From positions 1,364,001 through 1,428,000 of the forward strand of contig OZ241860.1 of assembly GCA_965203195.1 (NCBI GenBank): DNA of 64,000 nt, written 5' to 3'. Below the pieces are notes generated by a model. That model saw only the letters and a list, made by a program, of their open reading frames with translations. It had not been told where the DNA came from and ran no database searches. Positions 18,386-26,950 of this stretch are shown here, piece after piece. The stretch comes from Bin87 sp965203195. GTDB lineage: Bacteria; Chloroflexota; Dehalococcoidia; Lucifugimonadales; UBA3495. A program made the position numbers and the translations under genes. Every line of letters starts with the position of its first letter. Positions within the stretch are counted from its first letter, which is position 1.

Positions 18386-19699
18386 CTATGCGGCTATACC
18401 GGACAGCGACCACGGCCCGGCGCGGGTGATGCGGACTTTCACCACCCGGCCGGCCAGGTCGGCGGCGACGGGGCGGTCATCGTCGGCAGTAGCGCCAGTG
18501 TCCGGGGCGTCAAAATAGACCAGCTTGTTGCCGCGGGTGCGCCCCGTCCAGCGACCCCGTTTGCGGTTCTCGGCCAGTACCGCCACGGTAGCGTCCAGAT
18601 AGGCGGCGTTGATGTCCGTAAGGATGCCTTCTTGCAGGGTTTCCAGCCCTTTGAGGCGGCGCTGCTTTTCGTCCTGCGGGATGTCGTCGGCCATCGTGCG
18701 CGCCGAGATAGTGCCGGGCCGGGTGGAGTACATTGCGCCGTGCACCTTGTCAAAGCGCAGGTCGTCCACCAGCCGCAGCGTGTTCTCGTACTGCGCCTCC
18801 GTTTCGCCGGGGAAGCCCACGATAATATCGGTGCTGACGGTAACATCGGGGATGGCGTCGCGGATTTCGCTGATAATATCCCGGTATTCGGCCACCGTGT
18901 AAGGGCGCCGCATCCGTTGCAGCACGGCGTCGTCGCCGGACTGGACCGGCAGGTTGATGTGTTCGCACACCTTGGGCAGGTCGGCCACCGCCTGGATGAT
19001 GCGGCGGCTCATATAGGACGGGTGCGAGGTAAGGAAGCGGATGCGTTCCAGGCCGTCAATATCATTGAGGCGGACGAACAGGTCGGCCAGATCCTGCCCG
19101 TCGTCCCGGTCGTGGCCGTAGGCATCCACCGTCTGCCCCAGTACCGTAACCTCGCGGACGCCCCGGCCGGCCAGCAGCTCCACCTCGCGGGCGATGTCGT
19201 CCACCGGACGGCTGACCTGCCGTCCTCGGCGATAGGGGATGATGCAGAAGCTGCACATCAAGTCGCAACCGTGAATGATGGGGACATAGGAAGCCACCTC
19301 GGGCCGCCGGGGCGCCAGAGAGCCGACGCAACCCTGCCAGTCCAGCCCCAGCCTTTCGCCGACCAGCTCCAGCAGCGGCTCAAACTGCTGAGGGCGCAGG
19401 AACAGGTCGACATTGGGGAAGCGGCGGGCCAGTTCATCGGTGCGGGGGCCGACCATGCAGCCGGTGAGGGCCAGAACGGAGTCGGGCCGCTTTTGGCGCA
19501 GGGGCTGCACCAGGTTGAGGTTGCCGGTGACCTTGTCCTCGGCGGACTGACGGACGACGCAGGAATTGAGCACCACCACATCGGCGTCGGCGGGACGGGG
19601 CGTGGCGGCAAGGCCCAGCTGCTCCAGCGCCGACCCCAGTCGCTCGGAGTCGGCGGTGTTCATCTGGCAGCCGATGGTCCAGATGTGATAAGTCTGCAT
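18386..19699 (-). CDS. miaB: tRNA-2-methylthio-N6-dimethylallyladenosine synthase
   Basis: Radical SAM methylthiotransferase that modifies A37 of tRNAs. 437 residues in three domains: N-terminal UPF0004 with cysteines in TIGCQMNTADSERL, NSCVVRQSAEDK and LTGCMVG; the radical SAM centre with CDLMCSFCIIPYRRG; and a C-terminal TRAM domain. Start at MQTYHIWTIGCQ (19699); an upstream ATG adds 15 unrelated residues. It lies downstream of tRNA-Ser, separated by a GC-rich hairpin (19745-19763). Confidence 0.93.
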   Translation of the reverse strand: MQTYHIWTIGCQMNTADSERLGSALEQLGLAATPRPADADVVVLNSCVVRQSAEDKVTGNLNLVQPLRQKRPDSVLALTGCMVGPRTDELARRFPNVDLFLRPQQFEPLLELVGERLGLDWQGCVGSLAPRRPEVASYVPIIHGCDLMCSFCIIPYRRGRQVSRPVDDIAREVELLAGRGVREVTVLGQTVDAYGHDRDDGQDLADLFVRLNDIDGLERIRFLTSHPSYMSRRIIQAVADLPKVCEHINLPVQSGDDAVLQRMRRPYTVAEYRDIISEIRDAIPDVTVSTDIIVGFPGETEAQYENTLRLVDDLRFDKVHGAMYSTRPGTISARTMADDIPQDEKQRRLKGLETLQEGILTDINAAYLDATVAVLAENRKRGRWTGRTRGNKLVYFDAPDTGATADDDRPVAADLAGRVVKVRITRAGPWSLSGIAA

Positions 19700-19744
19700 G
19701 ACGGTAGTTCCGGTGCGCGCCGGGCGTCCGATTGCCGTTGCCAT

Positions 19745-19763
19745 TGCCGGCGCCGGGCGCCGG
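19745..19763. terminator. GC-rich hairpin between tRNA-Ser and miaB
   Basis: GCCGGCGC and GCGCCGGC flank a three-base loop. The 8-bp perfect stem lies 33 bases beyond the tRNA 3' end. No T-run follows on the minus strand, so termination is only a possibility. Confidence 0.3.
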
Positions 19764-19795
19764 CGCTAACGGGCCAATGACGGCCGGATATAAAA

Positions 19796-19887
19796 TGGCG
19801 GAGGGAGTGGGATTCGAACCCACGATCCCGGTTTCCCAGGATAAGCGCTTAGCAGGCGCCCGCACTAGACCACTATGCGATCCCTCC
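19796..19887 (-). tRNA. tRNA-Ser (GCT anticodon)
   Basis: Class II tRNA on the minus strand. The acceptor GGAGGGA pairs with TCCCTCC, the anticodon loop reads CTGCTAA with GCT, and a long variable arm and TTCGAAT T-loop are present. The discriminator is G and the CCA end is encoded (19796-19798). Its promoter is at 19914-19942. Confidence 0.95.
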
Positions 19888-19913
19888 CCGCGAACCCGGC
19901 TGGTTGAGTGGGT

Positions 19914-19942
19914 ATTATAGCGCGTTTTGCGGCGCGGCGCAA
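19914..19942 (-). promoter_or_regulatory. Promoter of tRNA-Ser
   Basis: Minus strand TTGCGC (19937-19942), 17-base spacer, perfect TATAAT (19914-19919), 26 bases upstream of the tRNA 5' end. Confidence 0.7.
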
Positions 19943-20031
19943 ATGCGCCCCCAGCACTGGACGGGCAATTGCGCTGCCCCCGAATCGCAACCGATAGCCA
20001 GGTTGCCGGCGCCGGCCGCCGGACGGCAACG

Positions 20032-20347
20032 GACAAGGTATACGACGCCAACGTCACGCTGTCGTTGCTGGAAGCGCGGGACATCGCAGCTGCGATACCT
20101 TCCCGCGCCAACCGGAAAGCGCCGCGCTGGTATGCCCTTGGGGTGTACGGGATGCGTCATTTTGTGGCGAACCGGTTTGCGGCATCCCCTCAATGAATTT
20201 TGGGGGGATGGCGGCAGAGTACTGCCAGCGAGCGTTGTTGTACGGAGGGATGCTCAACCTGGCGTCGACTTTGGTAGCCTTTCGCGAGGCGGTGTCCCGG
20301 CGTCCTGCCGGCGGGCGTCCCGCAGTCAATCGGCGACCGGCGCTGTG
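20032..20347 (+). pseudogene. Relic of an IS5-type transposase C-terminus
   Basis: The first frame reads DKVYDANVTLSLLEARDIAA, then AIPSRANRKAPRW, then ALGVYGMRHFVANRF. This matches the typical IS5-family pattern DKGYD...IP.R.NRK.PR.YD...Y..RH.VE..F as I know it. It then stops at 20196. In another frame NLASTLVAFREAV (about 20245-20290) continues like the family's last helix. Only the end of the gene remains, with at least one frameshift; no start or inverted repeats are seen. Confidence 0.5.
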
Positions 20348-20387
20348 ATGCCACATTCTGCTTGATGTCAACACACCCGAGGGCCGA

Positions 20388-20393
20388 TATAAT
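20388..20393 (+). promoter_or_regulatory. -10 element before the frameshifted small gene
   Basis: Perfect TATAAT 38 bases before the ATG at 20432. The -35 is poor. The surrounding 30 or so bases recur at 20698-20728. Confidence 0.5.
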
Positions 20394-20431
20394 GCCAGCC
20401 CCGCAACGCCAGAGCCTGGAGGCATCTAAAA

Positions 20432-20698
20432 ATGACTACTGCCACCGCCACTGCGCCCTACCCCGCACCGGACATCGCCGCCGCCATCGCCCACGCTCTG
20501 GCCGCCGCCATCGCCCGGCCCGACCCCGAGTTTGACGCCGGCTGCTCCCCGCAGAAGTACGCCGGCATTCCAACTCCTACGAGGATAGGGACCCTGAGAA
20601 TGACGTGCGGGGCGGCCTGCGCCTTTGCGAGGAACTCTCCCAGCGGCTTTACGAACTGTTCTGGCCCGAGGGCACTCCGCCGTATGATAGTATCTAGC
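20432..20698 (+). pseudogene. Small gene of unknown function broken by a frameshift
   Basis: From ATG 20432 the first frame encodes MTTATATAPYPAPDIAAAIA and an Ala-rich helix to about PEFDAGCSP. After the CCCC run at 20547-20550 the protein-like frame is the -1 frame: RHSNSYEDRDPENDVRGG, then CEELSQRLYELFWPEGTPP, ending at the stop codon TAG at 20696-20698. Adding one C to the run joins the two halves into an 88-residue protein. So this is a one-base deletion, a sequencing error, or rarely a slippage site. I do not recognise the family. A good TATAAT and an AGCCTGGAGG ribosome binding site precede it, so it was a real gene. Confidence 0.55.
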
Positions 20699-20703
20699 GC
20701 CGG

Positions 20704-20709
20704 TATAAT
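20704..20709 (+). promoter_or_regulatory. -10 element in the second copy of the upstream repeat
   Basis: Perfect TATAAT inside a segment that repeats the promoter region of 20388. It lies about 100 bases ahead of the decayed transposase gene. Confidence 0.4.
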
Positions 20710-20810
20710 ACCAGCCCAGCAACACGCCAGGTAGCGTTTCGTTATAGATGGTTTGGTTATAAAATAGGGGTACAATGTCCGCACCACCCTTCCACCGGAG
20801 ACGCGTCGCT

Positions 20811-21719
20811 ATGGGACTGCTGGACCACCTGGAAACCCAGCTGGAACGCCAAAGCCCCGCCCAACTGCAAGCCGCCCTCCAACAAGCCCTGGATGACTAC
20901 CAGCCCCTCTGCGCCCATTGCCGCCTGGCCAGGCACCGCCACCATCGTTACGCCCGCGCCATTGCCACTAGCTACGGCGAAGTGCGCCGGCAAATCCCCG
21001 TGTTCCGCTGTATGCAGTGTCGCCGTATGGCCGGCGGCATGACGCTGCCGGGCGATGAAATGCGCCACCAGCGGTTTTCCAAAAAAACCGTGATGCCGTC
21101 ATCAGTTTGGCCGCGCAAGGATTGAGTTACGCCCGCCCCGGGAACTGGGTAGGCTGCGTCAGTACGGTCGGCAAGTGGCTGCGGAAGGCGCCTTTGACGG
21201 CGCCGCAGTTGCCGCTGGACGGAGCGCTGGAAATGGATGGCCTGTGGACGCGAACCCGTAGCGGGCGAACCGAATTGAAGGTAATCCGCAACGCTGCTGC
21301 GGGGACGGCGTTGGGCGCTTTTGGTTCCTGGGCAGAAGTGATTGACCGGGCTTGGCAGCAGGGCGCGCAGCGTCCAGCGCATCCGGTCAGCGATGACGAT
21401 AAGGCCATCGCGGCGGGGATTGAGCTGGTGTATGGCGTGGAAACGCCGCATCAGTTGTCCCTGCTTCACCTGCTGCGGGAGTATCGGCGGAACATTGGGG
21501 TGGCGGGATATGCGGCGGCGCGGCGGCTGTTGGAGGCAGGCAGTCTGGCGGAAGGTCGGGAATGGGCGCGGCGGATTTATGCGGGCGACGGCTGGTGCGG
21601 CGCGTTACTGGCGCGAGAAAGCGTTGTCAAAAGGACAGCGTCATTTGGCGACGGGGCCAGTGGCACATCGGACGACGTCACGATTGGGGCGGCACAATTG
21701 GCGGCGATGTGAGGTTTAG
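20811..21719 (+). mobile_element. Decayed Mutator/IS256-like insertion sequence
   Basis: Three successive frames make one transposase. Frame 1 (20811-21087) has a zinc-finger-like CAHCR...CMQCRR. Frame 2 follows a run of seven A (21081-21087) and holds LEMDGLWTRTRSGRTELKVI (first Asp), VSDDDKAIAAGIELVYG (second Asp) and HQLSLLHLLREYRRN. Frame 3 (from about 21600 to 21719) has KALSKGQRHLATG and TTSRLGRHN. In active relatives the last motif carries the catalytic Glu (ER.N); here it is Gly, and the usual HQLC is HQLS. Two frame changes plus the lost Glu make it inactive. No clear terminal inverted repeats were found. Confidence 0.7.
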
Positions 21720-21727
21720 CAGGCTTT

Positions 21728-23512
21728 TCAGGGCGAATGATTCCGGGCGTAGCGGGCATAGACTTGCAGCGCCTGGCGGTGGGCTGCGCCCAAGTCCACC
21801 AGCTGGTCGGGCGGCATTTGCATTTCGCCGGCGGCCAGGATTTGGTTGCGGTATTCGCGGAGGGCCACCAGGCGGCTGCTTTTGCGGATGTTGTGGTGCG
21901 GACACATCGGGGCGCGGTTGGTGATTTCGTTGATGCCGCCGGCGGACACCGGGTCGATGTGATCCAGATGGAAGTTCCAGGTTTGCCGGATAACCGTCCC
22001 GTCCGTGCGGCGATTGGCGAAGCCGCAGCACCAGGCCGTGTAGTCGCTGATCTGTAGCAGTTCGGTCAGCATTTCCTGGTCGGTCATTACGGGTTTGGCT
22101 TTGGGCGGGCGGAACCGGCGTTCCGGCGTAGGCAGGGGCGCCAGTTCGGTGGGGCGGGTAATGTGTTCCGGCGTGGGTAGTTCGTGGGGGCCGAAAACCT
22201 GGGCGTAGGAACCGTCAAGCACGCCCTGGCCGGGGGCGGGTTCGTCGTTGCAGGTGAGCAGGGCCAGGTTGGGCTTGTTGAACTGACGCTTGAACACCGT
22301 CCAGGCGCGGGGATTCAGATCGCAGGCAACCCAGCGGCGATTGGTGCGCTCGGCGGCGGTGGCAACATAAGCGCAGCCGGCGAAGCAGTCCAGGACGATG
22401 TCGCCCTCGTTAGTGCTGGCGGTGATAATGCGCTCGGCTAACGCCACCGGCTTCTGGGTAGGGTAGTTGGTTCGTTCAGTCCGGCCGGCCCGCCCGATGT
22501 CAGCCCACAAGTTGTTGACTTTGACGCCAACTGCCGATTCGGCGGGCCGGAGCAGCGAAGGGCGTCCTGCGTTGGACCACCGGATGAGGCCGGCTTCGTC
22601 CAGAGCGTCAAGCCGGTCGTGGACGCTCTCGATACGGGTATATCCCGGAATACGGTTATTCTCAACCCATTGGGCGAAGTTGCCGGCGCGCGGAGCAGCC
22701 CAGTGCCGCCCAATGTCGGAGGGATTAATGCCGCGCCACGGCGCGCCGGATTCCCCGCGCGAGATGTTGGCCCCGGTCAAGTCCCCGGTGGTATCCTGAT
22801 CCTGTTCGACGGGCAAGTAGATATTGCGCCACTGGTATTCCGATGACTTGCTGTAAAACAAAATCGTATCGGTAACATTGCCCCAGTGCCTGCCGTCGGA
22901 ACGTCCGCGCGTCCGGTTCCAAGTGATTTCGTTGCGAAAACCGGGGCTGCCGTTTTCGCCATTGCCAAACACGGCATCCAGCAGTTGGCGCAGGTAACTG
23001 TTGGCGGCATGGTCACAGTGCAGGTACAGACTGCCCGTGGGCTTCAGTACCCGGCGCATTTCAAGCAGCCGGATGGCCATAAAGCAGAGGTAGGCGGCCC
23101 GCCCGTCGCTGTGCGTCAGCCGCGTGATCTCAATCAGGCCGTGAACCGCCGGGTAATAAGCCTCCAGGGATTTCACCCATTCCTCGTGAATATCGGTGTC
23201 CCACCGCCAGATGTCCTTGTAGCCGCCGCGCACCCTGTGGTCCACGGGCCACTGGAGGCCGGCGTCGGCCGCCGCTTCCGGGCCGGCGATGCCCCATTGG
23301 TCCAGCAGGCGTAGCTCGTTCTGCCGCTCCACTTCGGTAAGCGAGGGCCGGAGCTGGTCGGCAACGAAGGTTTCGTTCTTGTCGAAGGGCGGGTCAATGC
23401 ACACCAGGTCGATGCAGGCGTCGTTGAGGGAGCGCAGGAAGTCCAGGTTGTCGGCGATGTACACGCCCCGGTTGACGGCGTTGCAGTCATAGACGGCGGG
23501 TGATGCGGGCAT
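21728..23512 (-). CDS. Beta-class DNA methyltransferase fused to a C-terminal HNH endonuclease (copy 2)
   Basis: 594 residues, paralogous to 15329-17089 by eye at roughly half identity outside the variable centre. Methyltransferase motif IV DPPF lies near 41, KDIWRWDTDIHEEW near 115, YPTQKPVALAERI and LDCFAGCAYVATA near 376. The region between (about 190-330) is unrelated to copy 1, as expected for a different DNA target. The HNH part (about 485-545) has WCCGFANRR, FHLDHIDP and NRAPMCPHHN. The ATG at 23512 avoids overlap with the SDR gene; a longer open frame adds a Pro/Ser-rich leader that is a shadow of that gene. It lies just beyond the decayed IS. Confidence 0.85.
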   Translation of the reverse strand: MPASPAVYDCNAVNRGVYIADNLDFLRSLNDACIDLVCIDPPFDKNETFVADQLRPSLTEVERQNELRLLDQWGIAGPEAAADAGLQWPVDHRVRGGYKDIWRWDTDIHEEWVKSLEAYYPAVHGLIEITRLTHSDGRAAYLCFMAIRLLEMRRVLKPTGSLYLHCDHAANSYLRQLLDAVFGNGENGSPGFRNEITWNRTRGRSDGRHWGNVTDTILFYSKSSEYQWRNIYLPVEQDQDTTGDLTGANISRGESGAPWRGINPSDIGRHWAAPRAGNFAQWVENNRIPGYTRIESVHDRLDALDEAGLIRWSNAGRPSLLRPAESAVGVKVNNLWADIGRAGRTERTNYPTQKPVALAERIITASTNEGDIVLDCFAGCAYVATAAERTNRRWVACDLNPRAWTVFKRQFNKPNLALLTCNDEPAPGQGVLDGSYAQVFGPHELPTPEHITRPTELAPLPTPERRFRPPKAKPVMTDQEMLTELLQISDYTAWCCGFANRRTDGTVIRQTWNFHLDHIDPVSAGGINEITNRAPMCPHHNIRKSSRLVALREYRNQILAAGEMQMPPDQLVDLGAAHRQALQVYARYARNHSP

Positions 23513-23585
23513 AGCAGGGTTGCTCCGGTGGAGGATGGCCGGCGGCGCAGGGCGAAAGGCGGCGGCGGGATTGTTCCGGGATTGT

Positions 23586-24434
23586 TCAGTGGAACAGGAT
23601 GCCGCCGTTGACGTTGTAGGACTGGCCGGTGATGAAGGCGGCGTCGGGGCCGGCGAGGAAGGCGGCCAGGTTGGCGACATCCTCGGGTTCGGCGATGCGG
23701 CCCAGGGGGGAGCGCTGGGCGGCGGCGGATACGACCTGGGCGCGGAAGTCCTCCTGGGGGATGCCCCGGGCGGCGGCCTGGGCCTGTTCCCAGTAGCTCA
23801 TGCGGTCGGTGTTGATGGGGCCGGGGCAGACGGCGTTGACCGTGATGCCGTAGGGGGCGAGGTCCAGGGCGGATGCCTGGGTGAGACCGATGACGGCGAA
23901 TTTGCTGGCGGAGTAGGCGGCGCCGTCGGCGCTGGCCTGTTTGCCGGCGTTGCTGGCGATGTTGATGATGCGCCCGCCGTGGCCCAGGCGCATCATTGCC
24001 CGGCCGGCGTGTTTGGTGGCCAGGAACACCGCCGTAGTGTTGATGTTGAGGAAATGGTGCCAGACGGCTTCGTCCAGGTCGGTGACCGGAACCTTGTCGC
24101 GGCCGATGATGGCGCGGGCGTTGTTGACCAGGATGTCCAGGCGGCCGTAGCGCCGGACGGTCTGCGCCACCAGGTCGGCGATTTGCGCGGCGTCGGAGAG
24201 GTCGGCGTAGATGGGCAGGGCCTGGCGGCCCAGGCGGCGGATTTCGTCGGCCACGGTGTCGATGGACTGCCATTCGGCGCGGATTTCCTGGGGCGGGAGA
24301 TCCGCCGGGGGGCGGCGGAGGTCGGTTATGGCTACGTCCGCGCCCCGGGCGGCCAGTTTCAGGGCGGTGGCGCGTCCGACGCCGCGCATACCGCCGGCGC
24401 CGGTGATGAGGGCGACTTTGCCTTCCAGACTCAT
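23586..24434 (-). CDS. SDR-family NAD(P)-dependent oxidoreductase
   Basis: 282-residue classical short-chain dehydrogenase. It has a cofactor motif in ALITGAGGMRGVGRA (residues 8-22), NNARAI, an active-site Ser region IINIASNAG, the YSASK catalytic Tyr-Lys pair, and a C-terminal YNVNGGILF. An extra loop of about 20 residues follows the second strand (DLRRPPADLPPQEI). Start at MSLEGKVALI, with GAGG upstream. The substrate cannot be read. The same-strand HIBADH-like gene upstream ends at 24521, so the two may be cotranscribed. Confidence 0.88.
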   Translation of the reverse strand: MSLEGKVALITGAGGMRGVGRATALKLAARGADVAITDLRRPPADLPPQEIRAEWQSIDTVADEIRRLGRQALPIYADLSDAAQIADLVAQTVRRYGRLDILVNNARAIIGRDKVPVTDLDEAVWHHFLNINTTAVFLATKHAGRAMMRLGHGGRIINIASNAGKQASADGAAYSASKFAVIGLTQASALDLAPYGITVNAVCPGPINTDRMSYWEQAQAAARGIPQEDFRAQVVSAAAQRSPLGRIAEPEDVANLAAFLAGPDAAFITGQSYNVNGGILFH

Positions 24435-24520
24435 TGGTGCTACCTCTTGCTGCTGCCTTCCTGCTGTTCGCATTGTCGCAGGTTGCGGGCGCCGGAATGC
24501 GGGGGGCTGTTCGTAGGCGG

Positions 24521-25474
24521 CTATTCGTCATCCGGGTGGGTGGTGATGAAGCGGCCGGCGCGGGCCGGGTCGATGTGGGGGGCGCGGACTTCAATGCCGG
24601 CCTGTTCCTCTTGCAGGCGGACGGTGACGCTGCTGTCGTGTTCGGCCCAGCCGCGGTTCATGGCCTGCATGGCGATCTGTTCGGCGAGGGTGGACATAGG
24701 CATCGGGACGTTGTATTCCCGGGCCAGTTCGGTGGCGAGGGAGATGTCCTTGAAGGCGAGGTTGAGGGCGAAGCTGGCGGGCTGGAATTCGCCGCGGAAC
24801 ATAGTGCGGGGGATGCCTTCGTGGAGGGCGCGCATTCGGCCCAGGGAGCCGCGGCGGATGCATTCCCAGAGGGCCTCGGGTTCCACGCCGGCCTTGACGC
24901 CCAGGGTGAGGCCCTCGGCGATGGCCTGGCGGACGCTGTGTCCGATCATATTATGCACCAGTTTGGCGACGCTGCCGGCGCCGATTTCGCCGGCGTAGAA
25001 TACCTTGTCGCCGAAAGCGTCCAGGGCGGGTTTGACGCGTTCGAAGACGGCGCGGTCGCCGCCGACCATGACGGCCAGGTTGCCGGAGGCGGCGCCGGTT
25101 TTGCCGCCGCTGACCGGGGCGTCCAGGACGGCGCAGCCTTTGGCGCGGAACTTGGGCTCGATCTCGCGGATGAGGGTGGGGCGGCTGGAGGACAGGTCGA
25201 TATAGACGCTGCCGGGGCGGATGCCTTCCAGGACGCCCTGGGGGCCCAGGGCTACCGATTCCACTTCGTAGGGGCCGGGGAGAGAGGTAAAGATGATGTC
25301 GCTGGCGGCGGCTACTTCCGCCGGGGCGTTGGCGAGGCGCGCGCCGCCTTCCAGCAGGGGGAGGGCGGCTTCCTCGCGGAGGTCGTACACGGTCATCGGG
25401 TAGCCGGCGCGCTGGATGTTGGCGGACATACCGCCGCCCATATTGCCCAGTCCGATAAAGCCCACGGTTTCCAT
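24521..25474 (-). CDS. 3-hydroxyisobutyrate/beta-hydroxyacid dehydrogenase family protein
   Basis: 317 residues. Rossmann start VGFIGLGNMGGGMSANI (GxGxxG), IYIDLSSSRPT-like segment, substrate motif DAPVSGGKTGAASGNLA, and the catalytic Lys in GSVAKLVHNMIG near residue 171. It oxidises or reduces a small beta-hydroxyacid; the exact substrate is unknown, and it could also be a tartronate semialdehyde reductase-type enzyme. The AAAAGGAG site is 11 bases before the ATG. It is divergent from the LLM gene across a 320-base spacer. Confidence 0.88.
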   Translation of the reverse strand: METVGFIGLGNMGGGMSANIQRAGYPMTVYDLREEAALPLLEGGARLANAPAEVAAASDIIFTSLPGPYEVESVALGPQGVLEGIRPGSVYIDLSSSRPTLIREIEPKFRAKGCAVLDAPVSGGKTGAASGNLAVMVGGDRAVFERVKPALDAFGDKVFYAGEIGAGSVAKLVHNMIGHSVRQAIAEGLTLGVKAGVEPEALWECIRRGSLGRMRALHEGIPRTMFRGEFQPASFALNLAFKDISLATELAREYNVPMPMSTLAEQIAMQAMNRGWAEHDSSVTVRLQEEQAGIEVRAPHIDPARAGRFITTHPDDE

Positions 25475-25794
25475 ATCTGCCCAGACTCCTTTTGCGTTGC
25501 GCTACGCTACGCTGGCGCGCGCTTGCGGTTTGGCAGGCAGTATATCCTACCCGCCGGATAAGGCAGCGGGTTTCCGGGGGGCAAATATGGGGGTGGGGCC
25601 GGCGCCGCATTGTCCGGGGGGTTATAATGCCGGCGTCCGGCGCAATTGCCCTAGGCCCGTAATGGCGTACAATACGATACGGCATAGTGGGTATGGCGGG
25701 GCGCAACGCCGGCGCCGTACCTGTCCAGCGCCATACCCGTATCCCACCGAAGCGCGGCGGTGCCTGTATTCCGCCGGCGGCCGGAGGCCCCAAA
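25475..25794. other. Divergent intergenic spacer
   Basis: 320 bases between the HIBADH-like (minus) and LLM (plus) genes. It holds two plus-strand -10 candidates (25623-25628 and 25668-25673) and a minus-strand TATACT (25539-25544). No gene is supported. Confidence 0.5.
25623..25673 (+). promoter_or_regulatory. Promoters ahead of the LLM oxidoreductase
   Basis: TATAAT at 25623-25628 without a good -35, and TTGCCC (25646-25651), 16-base spacer, TACAAT (25668-25673). Either would give a leader of more than 110 bases to ATG 25795. Confidence 0.45.
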
Positions 25795-26886
25795 ATGCAC
25801 GTAGGAACCGCCACCATTTTTCAGAACCCGGGCAAGTTCGCTACCGATTACCGGGTTTATCGCGAGGAATTGCGTCTGGCCGAGCTGGCCGAGCCGCTGG
25901 GCTTCCAGTCCATCTGGGGGGTGGAGCATCATTTCACGGATTACACGATGTGCCCGGATGTGTTGCAGTTTCTCACCTATATGGCGGGGCGCACGACGGA
26001 TTTGCGGCTGGGGAGCATGGTGTGCGTGCTGCCGTGGCATGACCCGATGCGGGTGGCCGAGCAGGTTGCGATGCTGGACAATTTGAGCGACGGGCGGTTC
26101 ATACTGGGCGTGGGGCGTGGGCTGGCGAAGGTGGAGTATGACGGTTTCCGGGTGGATATGAACGAATCCCGCACGCGGTTTATCGAGTCCGCCGAGTGCC
26201 TGCTGGCGGGGCTGGAAAGCGGTTTCTGCGAGTTTGAGGGGGAGTATATCCGGCAGCCGCGCCGGGAAATACGGCCCAATCCTTTCCGCAGTTTCCGGGG
26301 GCGGAGCTACGCGGCGGCGATTTCGCCGGAGAGCAGCCGCATTATGGCGCAGCTGGGCGTGGGTATGCTGGTGATACCCCAGAAGCCATGGGATGAAGTG
26401 GAGCGGGATCTGGGCAACTACCGGGCCGCCTGGCAGGAATGCCATCCGAATGGGGAAAGCCCGCCGGCGCCGGTGGTGGCGTGCTGGACTTTTTGCCACG
26501 AGGACGCCGAGTACGCCCGGGCAATGGCGCGCCGGTACATTGGGGGCTACTGGCACACGGTGATGGAGCATTACCAGTTCAAGGCGGACCAGCACAAGGA
26601 CATCAAGGGGTACGAATACTACGGCAAGGTAGCGGAGAAAATGTTTGACTATGGGGACGAGGAGGTGGTGGACTTTTTTGTCAACCTGCAAGTGTGGGGG
26701 ACGCCGGAGCAGTGTTACGAAAAGATACTGCAAATCCGGGAACGGACGGGCCACGATACTTATGTGGGCGCGTTCAGCTACGCGGCGATGCCCTATGCCG
26801 AGGCGGAAGCGAGTATGCGCCGGTTCGCGGGCGCAGTGATGCCGGAGTTGCAGGGGCTGCCGGCCTTGCCGGCCGTTGCCCGATAG
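25795..26886 (+). CDS. LLM-class flavin-dependent oxidoreductase
   Basis: 363-residue luciferase-like monooxygenase (TIM barrel using FMN or F420). Typical stretches are LGFQSIWGVEHHFTDYTMCP, RTTDLRLGSMVCVLPWHDPMRVAEQ and LDNLSDGRFILGVGRG. The C-terminus has GTPEQCYEKI, as in the family. The start at 25795 has CCGGAGG seven bases upstream; an open frame 36 codons longer lacks this. The reaction is not readable: such enzymes cleave or hydroxylate diverse organics. A relic of a second family member lies at 28212-28315. Confidence 0.9.
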   Translation: MHVGTATIFQNPGKFATDYRVYREELRLAELAEPLGFQSIWGVEHHFTDYTMCPDVLQFLTYMAGRTTDLRLGSMVCVLPWHDPMRVAEQVAMLDNLSDGRFILGVGRGLAKVEYDGFRVDMNESRTRFIESAECLLAGLESGFCEFEGEYIRQPRREIRPNPFRSFRGRSYAAAISPESSRIMAQLGVGMLVIPQKPWDEVERDLGNYRAAWQECHPNGESPPAPVVACWTFCHEDAEYARAMARRYIGGYWHTVMEHYQFKADQHKDIKGYEYYGKVAEKMFDYGDEEVVDFFVNLQVWGTPEQCYEKILQIRERTGHDTYVGAFSYAAMPYAEAEASMRRFAGAVMPELQGLPALPAVAR

Positions 26887-26950
26887 CCGCAGGCGGTCGT
26901 CGCGCCGGCGATGGGGCGGCGGGGCGGGGCGGCTTTTTTAGGCCGCCAGC

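Noticed and set aside
19796..19887. tRNA-Ser as an integration (att) site
   Set aside because: The mobile relics lie on its 5' side and no copy of the tRNA 3' end was seen nearby; no integrase gene is present.
26928..26947. Stem GGCGGC with T-rich loop between the LLM and CoA-transferase genes
   Set aside because: The T run is inside the loop, not after the stem, so it is not a good intrinsic terminator.
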